64,000 nucleotides of DNA, taken from contig VWZX01001684.1 in NCBI GenBank assembly GCA_013399015.1, positions 434,001 through 498,000 of the forward strand, written 5' to 3'. This DNA is from Galbula dea. Taxonomy: Eukaryota; Chordata; Aves; Piciformes; Galbulidae. Positions within the stretch are counted from its first letter, which is position 1. Each line of letters opens with the position of its first letter. Below, one piece after another: positions 47,795-58,714 of this stretch. The notes beneath the pieces were generated by a model. The model searched no databases. It saw nothing but the letters and a program-made list of their open reading frames with translations, and was not told where the DNA came from. The position numbers and the translations under genes are program-made.

Positions 47795-50700
47795 GGTGTT
47801 GAGCATAATAGTCTTCCTCCTTTACCACAAAGAAAAAAAGAGGGGAAAAGAAAAAAAGAGAGCACATTGAAAGAGCAGAGAGAGTTCCTATCCAAGAAAA
47901 GTACAATACATTGTCTTTAAAGGAACACGTTAGAAGCACTAAGCAGCCAGGCAATTGAAAGACTGCTGTAAAGTTTGAGCTCAGCAGGGCATCTGTGGAA
48001 AGAAAGGGCCTCTTGAGCTCTTCCATCATGCTCTCTGGTCCCTCTGTTCTCTGGCAGCCTACTGTCTAAAAGCACACTGCTAGGCTCCTCTCCACAATGG
48101 CTGCAACCACTAACTGTGCACCAGCTCTCCTGCCCTGCCATGCTGTCAGCAGACAAAACAACAGATTCAGAAGACCTGGCGACTTAGGGGGAAAAAAAAA
48201 GTCCTCAGATGCATTCCTCACTGGATCAACCACTGAATCTTTCACATGTGCACACACAAAGCATACTGGAGGTTTAAGACAACTGTCTCCTAACAAAAAA
48301 AAGACCCAAATTCTTCTAATCTGAAAAACTTTGTCCCTCCTACCAACTCAGTTTTGTTTTCCTTGTTCTAAAAATAACTCCCATTCACATTCTAGAAGTC
48401 AGATGTTCCTCTCTGCACTGGAGCTTTCTCATGAGAGAACAGAAAAGTAAAGGTGAATATAAAGCACCTATAAATAGCAAATTAATGTTGAAACTAAATA
48501 CTATGGGCATTCTAAGGCAGAATGAAATAACCATAATGACTACTCTTCCTTTTAATTTTCAAGCATATTAAATACAGATGACTGGCTCACTATCTGAAGT
48601 AAAGAAAAAACCCAAGAAATCACTTCTTCCTTTAAAAGACATACAAAGAGAGGGAACAAACAAAAATATGAAGGAGGAACCCCTTCAATTTAATACTAAA
48701 TTAATAAGAAAATACAGCACATGCAAATTACATTGGAATTATGTTCTAATTACACTATAGAAATTATTTATTACTACTGAGTTATTATTACCAGCAGTCC
48801 TGGTACCCAAATACAGGTGAATTTATTCTTGAAATTACTTTAGTATGCAAGCACACATGCAGGAAACACATTTAAAGAAACAACAACAACTTAGTTGTTC
48901 TTTCACTAAAGTCATTACAAGTTATTAAATCACTTGGTGGGCAAACAAGGTACAGGGGGGTATTTTGGGGGGATCATTGGCAGGTTTGTCTTGTTTGGGC
49001 TTGCTTTTTCATCACCAACCTCAAAGCAGAAGGGAGATCAAAAAACCTTCAAAAAACCCAAAGAAACTGAAATCTATAGAAAACAACTCCTCATAGGAAT
49101 TTTCATCTGAATTTGAAGGTATGGCTACTACTTCAGTGAGTGAAAGTCTATGACAAGACCTTTGATCCAATTTTACAGGTTTAACAGATAACAGCAAATG
49201 CAATTAATATTGAAAATATTTTCATGTGCTTATTTTAATTTTTATTTGTATATTTTCATGCCTATTGTCAGAATAACTGAACATCACGTTTAAATAAAAG
49301 GTGAGTTTTGCTACACTTTCTAGCTAAAAAACCACTTATATTTACACAGGTGAACAAATCAATTAAGCAAAACCCAAGTCAAGAAGACTAATCTCCAAAG
49401 TGGCTCAGACTGCTTTAATACCTTATGACCACTATAAGCAGCTGAAGTTCAATAAAAGAGATTCACATTCCAGGTTAAGAAAGAAAAAACAAATCCAAAC
49501 AATTCTTCTCCATTAACATAAGCTTCCTTGAAACAGAGGATGAAAGCTTTAAGTCCCCTGGAACACCACACAGCAGCAGCAGCAATGTATCAGATACCAA
49601 GCGCAATTCTAGTGAGGGCTCTGGACATGAAACTGAAAACTCTGAAATAAACATTGTATGTTCAGAGCAAATCCACTGCAGAGGAAGTACAGCAACAGAG
49701 CAATAAACTTGTGCTGTTGCAACAGATGTCACCATGCCAAGCCACCTACAACACCTTCAGGTAGGGGAACTTCAGTCTGCTACATAAACTACTGTAAATA
49801 TATTTGGAAGTTGTATGCAGGTGACCAAGTTTATTTGCAAAACGTGTAAATAGCTTTCCAGTGAAGAAAAACACAGAAACAATCCCACAAATTTAGTGAT
49901 CTCATCTAAAAGGAGGAAAAACCAACTTGGAAAGAGTCAGGCAAAAGCAAAGCAAACCAGAATATTACCTTTTGCACAAGATCATATGCTTATTCCCAGC
50001 ACTGCTAACTGCATCACTGAGAGGATACTAATGAAGAGCTCATCTGTATACAAGAAAAAACATGCTGGGAGCAGTAACAACATTTATTCATGTTTATTCA
50101 TGTACAATTTGTTTTACCTAAACACAAAATTTAAGTTCTGTAGTGAAACTAGGTCATGGTATGGAAAACAGACCTCTGATTTTCATCTGCTTTTGAGTAT
50201 TTGTATTCAAAAATCTCTTCAATGATCAAAAGATCTACTTTCATCTCAGCCTGAAATAAAACTGCTACAATTAGGATAATTTGGAGCTTGGCAGCTTTAA
50301 AATTATGAAATCTAGCTGAGCATTAGCTAAAGCAGAAGTTCTTTTTCAGGAAGAGGCAAGTGAGCCACCATCCTGCTTCAAACTGCCAAGTGGCAAGTGA
50401 ACCCCAGGTTGGAAGACACACACTTGTAACAGTACGTTACCAGGCAGGGGGCAGTTCTGCTACAAGGAAACAATTCCTGCAGTAAAGATGAAAACAAACT
50501 GAGAAACTAGAAACATAATTACAAAGGCTGACAGTCTGCCATCCTCTGCAACTGAGGCAGGTCACAGCAAGGCTGAGTATGAACCCTGCAATCAGCCTTG
50601 CTGCCTTGAAGAGATTGAGAAAACTACTGAAATTCATAGAATAATGCCCCCTGTATATCCTTTCCCTTACATTATGAATTTAAGCTACAATGGAAGAATG

Positions 50701-50865
50701 ATTTGCCATTTCTAAACTTGGGATCCCTAATTTATATTAGAAGAGGTGAGATTCTGAGTATTATTTTATCTCCTAATCTTAAAGGACTCTAAACCCCCTA
50801 TTATAAGACTATAGTGGGATTTTGTGGCAAGGTTTTGGAGTTCTTTTGTTTGTTTAGGTTTGATT

Positions 50866-50945
50866 TCAATTTTTGTTTAGTTTCTTTGATTTTTTTTTTT
50901 TGTTTGGTTGGTTGGTTGTGGGTTTTGTTGTTTGTTTGTTTTGGG
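50866..50945. repeat. T/G-biased low-complexity tract beside the LTR
   Basis: T runs with TTTGGTTGGTTGGTTG and GTTTGTTTGTTTTGGGGG units. It lies about 35 bp before the likely left part of the ERV-L-like LTR. Confidence 0.8.
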
Positions 50946-50979
50946 GGAGACAGGACACAGGGCATAGGACTATAGGGGT

Positions 50980-51967
50980 GGCTTCTGTGTGCAGCCACTA
51001 GAAGCTTCCCTTATGTCTGACAGAGGCAATGCCAGCTGGCTCCAAGACAGACCCACTGCTGGCCAAGGCCAAGTCCATCAGCAACAGTGGTAGCACTTCT
51101 GTGATAATAGCTATTTAATAAGGGAGAACAAAATCTGCATAACTGCAGCTTGAAAACAGAAGCAAAAGTACACGAGACAAAACTCTGCAAACACCAAAGT
51201 CAATGAAGAAGGAGGAGGTGCTGCAGGCACCAGTGCACAGATATTCCCCTGCAGTGCTTGGTGAAGGCCACGGTAGGCAGATTGTCCTCCCTAATCCCAA
51301 CATTAATGGTGGAGCAGATATTCACCTTCAGCCTGTGGAGGACCCCCATGCCAGAACAGTCAGATGCCCCAAAAGAACTGTTTGAGCAGGCTCCTGGCAG
51401 GACTTGTAGATCCATAGAGAGATGATCCCACACTGCAGCAGCCTGTTCCTGAAGGACTGCTCTCTGTCGAAGTGACCCACATCGGAGCAGTTTGAAGATC
51501 TGTAAGCCATGGGAAGGACCCATGTTGGAGAAGTTCACAGAGGAGTCTCCCATGGGAGGGAACCCCCACTGGAGCAGAGAAAGACTGTGAGGAGTCCAAG
51601 GAGGAGGAGGAGGGAGGAATGGCAGAAACAACATGCGATGAACTAGCTACAATCCCCATTCCCCAGCCCCTTGCACTGCTTGGCGGTGAAGGAGGTCGAG
51701 AAAATTGTGAGTAAAGTTAAGTCCAAGAAACAGGGAGGATTGGAGGAAAAGTGTTTTTTGAGATCTGATTTTATTCCTCATTATCCTACTCTTGATTTGG
51801 TTGGTAATAAATTAATTTTCTCCAAGTCTGTTTTGCCCATGATGGTAATTGGTGAGTGATCTCTCCCTGTCCTTGTCTTGACACACAAGATTTTTGTTAT
51901 ATACTCTCTCCCCTGTCCAGCTGAGGAGGACGGGCACCTGGCATCCAGCTAGGGTCAACCCACCACA
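50980..51967 (+). mobile_element. ERV-L-like endogenous retroviral LTR, apparently solitary
   Basis: About 1 kb of GC-richer sequence matching, from memory, an avian ERV-L type LTR. It has a CCAAGACAGACCCACTGCTG block and a TATA-like TATTTAATA at 51112-51120. The central zone is repetitive, with GGAGCAG/CCATGGGA-type units (51310-51600). A polyadenylation signal AATAAA lies at 51806-51811, and GGTGAGTGATCTCTCCCTGT follows. The end is GGGTCAACCCACCACA. Compared with the family as I recall it, a short block between GCTGAGGAGG and GGGCACCTGG appears missing. No internal retroviral genes flank it. The left boundary is uncertain, and no target-site duplication could be confirmed. Confidence 0.75.
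51806..51811 (+). promoter_or_regulatory. LTR polyadenylation signal AATAAA
   Basis: A canonical AATAAA within the ERV-L-like LTR, in the context TTGGTAATAAATTAATTTTC, on the strand opposite to CDKL5. It is the position expected for the R region. Function in this old copy is inferred only. Confidence 0.5.
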
Positions 51968-53694
51968 GAAATCTAATTGCAAATATTTTTATGATGTTCA
52001 CTTTTTCTCTTCTATTTCAACTGTTAAATGCATTCTTAGGTCTTGTCTTTATTTAGATGTCAAGATCTTTGATACGGAAACTTTTTTGCTATGTTGAAAG
52101 CCTATAGGTATTGTTACAAAATAAATAAAGAAGATGTAATGTTTGAAGCCATGTCATGGTACTGGTTGCATAAACAGAATTGCTGTGATAAAACATGAAT
52201 CTTCAAGTAAGTGAAAGTCTCACCAGATGACTCAGGAAAAAGGTTCAAAAACATAAGGAGTCAAGATGTAGAAACAAGGTGTGGTAAAAGCTTTACTTTA
52301 ACAATAAACAACACTGTTTCAATTCTAGCCACCATAATGATTTAAAAATAAAAATCAAATAATGGGTTCTCTTGCTATTTCAGCCTAGTGGTTTCCATTT
52401 AAGAGCTAAAAGAAGTAAAAAGCTATTTTAAATGTCACAGAACCTGAAAACTATCCTCATAATTTAAAGTCTATGTTCAGACAAACCTTAACACAAACGC
52501 AGCCTGTGCTTGTTATGTACCTACATCCATCACCATCAATATACTGGCAAAACATTCATATTCAACAAACCATGATAAACTAGTATTTTTTTGTCAAAGA
52601 GTTTAGTATTTAAAGTAAAACCCCAAAGAAAGAATGCCACAGCCCTAGCCAACATTACTGCTCTGGCAAAAACGTTTCTGAACTGAATAGTAGAGTTTTC
52701 TACTCAAAGGCATGAGTTACCTCCAAAAAAAGTGAAAGACTAGTATTAGTTAACTAGTATTGTTAGTCACTATAATCTAATGTGAATAACCATCCAGATC
52801 AGAATTCTATATATCAACAGGAAATGCCAGGTGCTTGGCCCTTCTCCCAAGCAGACTGCTTCATAAAAGTGTTAACAGAGCTTTTCTGTGGTATGCTGAC
52901 AGCTTCTCACATGGGAGATTCCCATGGCAGAAAAAGCATGTCTGGATATGCAAGTGACCCAAAAGAGGACCTGAAAAACAGGTCCTGAGAAAAAGGAGAT
53001 GCATCTAAACAGTAAACAATGTTGGCAGGCCTACCAAAAGGAAAGGTAATAAAAAATGCTCATAAACCTGATTTTCATTCTTCTCATGTTTCTCTATCCT
53101 TGGAGACTACTAAGTTTATTATTAAAAATGTGGAGGGTGGTGGGAAGAAGACAGGAGGAAAGATGGCAGGCAATTCCCCTGGCAAAGGGCAAAAAGGGTA
53201 GGTGAGGGAGGAAGGGAAGGGAAGCTACTCCAGGGAATCACAGAAGAAGATACTGAAATGCTGGCATATGGGGAAGCTCAGGAATGAAAGAAAGAAAAGA
53301 AGAAAGCAAAAAAATCTAAGGAGAAGACGCTTCAGGCATGAACCATCAAGGGGTTTGAGGTTTATATTAGTGTAACAAAAAATACAGACCTGCAGCACCC
53401 AAAAGCCAATATTTGCATAACTGACTTGCCTATTTCTTATATACCCAACTTTTTGTACAAACAGTCTGGTAACATTAAAGGAAATAGAAGTAATTTGGGA
53501 CTATCAACACAAAAGTCTATTCCCTGCAAATCATTACTTTTCTGTAAAATGAAAGTAAAAACCTCTAAGAAAATAAGGGCTGTCAACAGTATCAGGCATG
53601 CCATGTCTCAGAGGGTTAAAAAATTCCTAAAGTTCAGTTATACCTAGTGACTGAGGCTGTTAGGGAGCTTCCAAGGTGAAAGACTGTTCAAATC

Positions 53695-53865
53695 AGAAAG
53701 ACGAAACAGGTGTCTTTTGTTTCAGTAAGCAAGTTGCACAAAACCATATACATATAACAACAGCCCTAAATATTGGTCATCAAGAAACTAGAACTGAATA
53801 GGTGCATATCAAGGCATTTGATCATCCACCCCAGGCAGTGACCACAAAGAAGCAGCATGCTGACC
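53695..53865 (+). repeat. Direct repeat, copy 1 (about 171 bp)
   Basis: It begins AGAAAGACGAAACAGGTGTC and ends CAGCATGCTGACCC. It is about 94% identical by eye to 55444-55614 in the same orientation, with about ten differences. Neither flank is shared. No terminal inverted repeats or coding capacity were seen. The family is unknown. Confidence 0.9.
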
Positions 53866-54205
53866 CTGTGCCTAATCCAGCACACACAATCAAAGCCACT
53901 GCCCAACATGTATGAAGATCCCATGTAAGATCACAGTTTTAACCCCAACATATTTCTTTCCAGTAACCATCTTCTTGTCCTTTCCTAACATTGGCAGAGT
54001 AATCTCCACTTCCCTTTGTAACCCAGGTAGAATGGGGGATACAGTATTTACTCAGACACAAACTCAGAAATAATTCCTGTAACCTTTGGATTATACCACT
54101 ACCTTTGCTGTTGAGACTCCATATTAAACTGGTTTAAATGCAAGTTTAACATTTTATGTCTCTTGCAGTGCTAGATTCATATTTCCTATTCTCATCTACT
54201 CATAC

Positions 54206-54241
54206 CTCAAAAAACCCCAACCAAACCCACCAAAACACCAA
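54206..54241. repeat. Short A/C-biased low-complexity tract
   Basis: CTCAAAAAACCCCAACC followed by AAACCCACCAAAACACC. It has the same composition type as the tracts at 2660 and 22301. Confidence 0.7.
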
Positions 54242-55443
54242 GTTACAGGACTGAACACCTACTGCTAGAGAGACTTTTGCAATGTATAGGATACATCCCT
54301 CCCACTCCCAAGAACTACAAGACATTTAAGTGATGCAAGAGCCTCCATCCAGAGCTGGAATTTCAAACATGGATGTTAAATGCCTTTCACAGCCTATCTG
54401 CCTCCATCTTTCCACTGATTAAAATCCACAGTAGTTTAGAATAACTCCATTTCTCTGCTTGCATGCTCAGATAGTTTAAAAAAGCAAAATACTTTCAAGA
54501 CAATTTGCACGACAGCCTTTTGCAACAAAGCAGAGCTCAAGTATTTTTTTCCCCCCATTGCAAGGTATTTACTAGACTGCAGTAATTCTCTTAGCACTTT
54601 TAAAGCTTGAAACACACCTTCTGCTGAATGCTATGAGTCAGTTTTAATGACAGTGTTATGTTCTACTGCTCTATAGCTTATGCAAGAGAATGCATTTGCA
54701 TTAAGTACCCGACTTTAGAAACCACCTTCTCTTCCCCATTGTTAATACTGAATAATGGCAAAAAATAGGCTATATACCCTGCCTGCTTCTTATTATTCTA
54801 AAAAGAATAAACCTAATTAGCTGCCTGTAATGTAAAATGGATATAAAATTCATTATTGTCACCTGATGGATATGTACTTTTTTTTGCAGAAAGCCAGTAT
54901 ACAGACAAAATAAACAGTAATGACAGCTTCCATATTTAGTAACATTTCAACATTTTAGTCAGGTGTTACCTGATTAGTGTTATTTTCTCTCTTACCCTGT
55001 TTGCAGGAGAATTTACAACAATATCATTAAATGACTTCATGTGGATGAAAACTATCAGTTAACTTCACAAGGAGGAGGATAAAGCAGTCCAACATGCTAA
55101 TTCAAGGGGAGGGGAGGGAAAAGCAAAAATTATCAAGTAGTTCAGAGATTAACTTCTGAAAACTGTCACTGGAGGGGGGGTTGAATATGCAATAGCTATG
55201 CTTTTTTTTCAAGAAACTCAAAGAAGAAAGTTATAATGCAGTATCTCTTGCCATCAGTGGTCTGTTAGTCCAAACAATAGTCTAATCTAAATATGCTTCT
55301 CTTCCATTTGCACTTCCCTGCAGAAAAAAACTACCAAGAAAACCGCAAGAAAACCTGATCCCACACACACCTCTGGACTGGTCTGACAACTGCTTGCTGA
55401 AAGCCATATGTAGAAAACCCTTGTAAAATAAAGCCACACTTCA

Positions 55444-55614
55444 AGAAAGATGAAACAGGTGTCTTTTGTTTCAGTAAGCAAGTTGTACAAAACCATATAC
55501 ATATAACAACAGCCCTAAATATTGGCCATCAAGAAACTAGAACCGAATGGGTGCATATCAAGGCATTTAATCATCCACCCAGGCAGTGACCACAATGCAG
55601 CAGCATGCTGACCC
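55444..55614 (+). repeat. Direct repeat, copy 2 (about 171 bp)
   Basis: It begins AGAAAGATGAAACAGGTGTC and ends CAGCATGCTGACCCC, and is the partner of 53695-53865. Shared inner blocks include TTTTGTTTCAGTAAGCAAG, CATATACATATAACAACAGC and CCTAAATATTGG.CATCAAG. Confidence 0.9.
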
Positions 55615-57582
55615 CACTGACCCCAAAAATAGCAGCTTCTGAATTAACAAAGGAATTGCACCTGCATGAGGGTATAACAAGTTGTACATGATCTGATAGG
55701 ATCAGACCAGCAGGTAACAGATTTGGTCAGCATATCAGAGAGAAATATTCACTTTATGGACAGAACTGTGAGGAAAACCTTAACTGTCTTCAACACTAAA
55801 AGAGGCAATTTCTCAAAAACATGAAGTCTGTCATTATTGCCCTGAGATGTAAAAGCGTATTACACTGTCATTTTTTATTAATTTGCAATTAAAAACAGAT
55901 GCAAAAATCTAATACCATTCTCATCTTGTTTGGGGGTGTGAGGAGGAGGTATCAGCCCTTTTCTTTTACTTATGTAAAAGCAAGCCGTTTCTTTTTCCTC
56001 CCTTAGAAGAACTTCTCCTTATAGTAGTTGAATCTGCTCCAATAAGCAGCTCTCAATTCACTTCAGAAATATATTCTACATCTTGAAGTTCAATTAACTG
56101 GGTGCAGGAATCCATCAGCACATTTTCCAACTATTAAGACTTTTCTTGGCAAGCTGAGAACTTGGCCAACTGAAAACTTAGATAATTTTGTACCTTTAGA
56201 TTAAGTGGTGGTGAAATGCAACGATCCTACTTCTAATTCAGCCTGGAAGCAGTAAAAGCAGCTAAGTAACTCTGGAAAGAGAACATGAAACATGCTTAAA
56301 TTCAGGCATGCTGCAAGACTCCCCAGCTCACATTAACACATACATGCATCACACCAGAAAATGGTGAGAAAAATATTTAACCTGAGATTCACAGATATTC
56401 ATACTGCAGACAAAAAAGCAACTATTTTAAGTCTGCCAAAATAAGCATCTGTGTTACTAGAGGCTCTAATGTCTATTACATTCCACACATCAATGAAGCC
56501 AAAACCTTGACAAGTCTTCAGTTAACACTAACCAATTAATTTTCACATAGCAACTCAAGATGACAGGAAGGATGAGCACAGGGCCCTAGTCCTCTCCTCT
56601 GCCTACTTCACTAGGCACTCAGGGTCTCCATCCCAACATCCTACTAGGGCACAGCACCTTCAGAGAAACTGTCCAACCTAATCTCATGTCATTAGTGCAC
56701 AATAGCAACAATCCATCATTTCAGGAAGATGGCCACAAACATCTTCCTCACAGCAAACCAGGAAAGTCTTTCTAGTTCTGTGCACATGTACATACAAGAA
56801 AAGGAAAAACAGCAGTGAAACCACACCAGAGAAATGTCAACCTGACAGGAACATCTTCACTAGGCATAAAACAAGTATCTACGCTCATGCTTGTAACTCC
56901 AACACTGAGCTTCAACAGCTCACCTGAGCTGAAGAGATTAGAAAACTCAGATAAGGGTTTTTACAGCCAGAGTGAATAAACATTTGCTAAAGGCTTAGCT
57001 TCCAGAAAAGCTAAACCTACACTGAGCATCTCTTTCAACAAGTAACTTCTATCAGCATGCTTTTCAATACTCACAGGTCATTTGGCACCAGTGTGTAAAC
57101 CAGCTATACTCAAATGTACTACTTAATTAAAAATGCTCACCTTTACAATATGTAATTTAATTCACTGGAAAGTACTCACCAATTTACTAACCAGCTTCTA
57201 AACAACCATAATTGAAGCTGCAAGTATCAATTTTCATGTAATAAACTCTTGACACTACATAACTTGTCAGACAGTAGAAGTAAAGATGCAAGAAGCTCTA
57301 GATACATCAGCCAAGTGTTAGCAGCCAGATATGTACCACTTACCATATATATACACACACACCAGAATAGTATATGTAGTTATATGGAAAAATAATAGGA
57401 GAACATTATAGTTATTTTATTTTAAATATATTTTATTTTATATTGTAGTTATAGGAAAAATCATAAAGCATCATCTGTCTTTGAGAATATCTGGATGCCA
57501 TACCAATAACCATATCCAGACTGAAAAAACCTGGTCTCTAAAAGTGAGCAGAAGAGCTATGAAGAAGGAGTTGCAGCAGATT

Positions 57583-57692
57583 AGAATCACAGAATAATTC
57601 ATTAGAATAACAGGTTGGAAGGGACCAAAGGAGTTGCTTAGTCTGCTCTTGTTCAAAGTGAGACAAAGGCACTCAATCAGGTTGCTCAAGAC
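57583..57692 (-). mobile_element. Degraded CR1 3' fragment
   Basis: AGAATCACAGAATAATTC, then CAGGTTGGAAGGGACC, then GCTCTTGTTCAAAG and AGGTTGCTCAAGAC. This is the order expected of a CR1 3' region read on the opposite strand. It is noticeably diverged. It lies in intron 1, in the same orientation as CDKL5. Confidence 0.75.
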
Positions 57693-57974
57693 TTAGTCTC
57701 TAATTCTTACTAGGACTGCAGAGCACTTCTGTCAAGACAAACTAGAACAACATGATGACAAGAAGGGCTTTGAGTGTAGTAGCTGTAGCAAAAAAAAAAG
57801 ATAAACAAAAAATCCTGCCCCATTTACAGCCAAATCAATAACAACAAGAAAACAATGCACATAAATCCCAAACCAAATTAAGGAATTTAAGTGTAGGGAC
57901 AAGCACATAATTATTGAAGTCTCAGCTCCTGTACTAAACACTCTTGTATTCACACATTTACATTCAACTGCTCA

Positions 57975-58030
57975 AAGTTTGTTGGCTTTTTGTTGTTTGG
58001 ATTTGGTTGGGTTTGGTTTGGGAATTTTTT
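57975..58030. repeat. T/G-biased low-complexity tract
   Basis: TTTGTTGGCTTTTTGTTG followed by GATTTGGTTGGGTTTGG and TTTGGGAATTTTTT. It is the complementary composition of the A/C tracts elsewhere in the window. Confidence 0.7.
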
Positions 58031-58697
58031 ATTGTTTCTTTTCTTTAATTCTGGGCACTGACTCCCAGTGTCACACCAACCTATTACAATATGCCTGTGC
58101 TAAGAACATTGAAGTCTATGAAAGTACTGCTAAGTTTCATTCCATCTCCTCCTTTTAAAAGGTTCCCTAATGGCCTCCAATTAGTCTTGAAAAATCTCTA
58201 CTGGAAAATCAAGTTTTTACTTCTATGCAGTGAGTTGAAATGGAATCTCATCTATTTTCTTTAGTGTCATTCAGGCCAGTTAGCTATATTTTTTTTTGCA
58301 TTTAGGGAAGACCTTAGTACTCAACTAGAAACCCCTCCAAGCCTGCAAAACAATATGCAGAGAGGAATGCAGAGGCTGCTTGTATATCCCCAAAATGACC
58401 ATTCCAAAAAGCCCTGTGCTGACTTCATTTCTCCTGAGTGAGCTCTGCATACAACAAACATTCCAGAGAAACTAAGATCCTCAGATGACTTCAAAAAATC
58501 AAACAAGATCAACTGAAATTGTGGGGCACTTCCTCAGGTGTTTTCCCACTGCTAGCAAGGTTTCCACTGATCTCTCAGCTCAATCCATCTCAATAAGCCA
58601 CAACAGAAATGAATGGCTGGAAATTCCACACACAAGATTTTACATAGCCTGCACCTTCTCCAGATCTGCCTTTAGTATTTACATGTTGTTCAATTAC

Positions 58698-58714
58698 AAA
58701 AAAAAAAAAAAAAA
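58698..58714. repeat. A17 homopolymer
   Basis: An uninterrupted run of A in intron 1. Confidence 0.9.

Noticed and set aside
47774..47880. A21 run as the tail of a processed pseudogene
   Set aside because: The preceding sequence shows no recognisable mRNA or SINE body and no clear target-site duplication.
48950..48985. Two G6 runs as a G-quadruplex
   Set aside because: Only two long G runs are present, separated by a short spacer. Folding is possible but not supported enough to call.
51200..51659. Minus-strand open frames of 99-144 codons in the LTR
   Set aside because: They are by-products of GC-rich repetitive LTR sequence, on the strand opposite to the LTR. No retroviral protein is recognisable.
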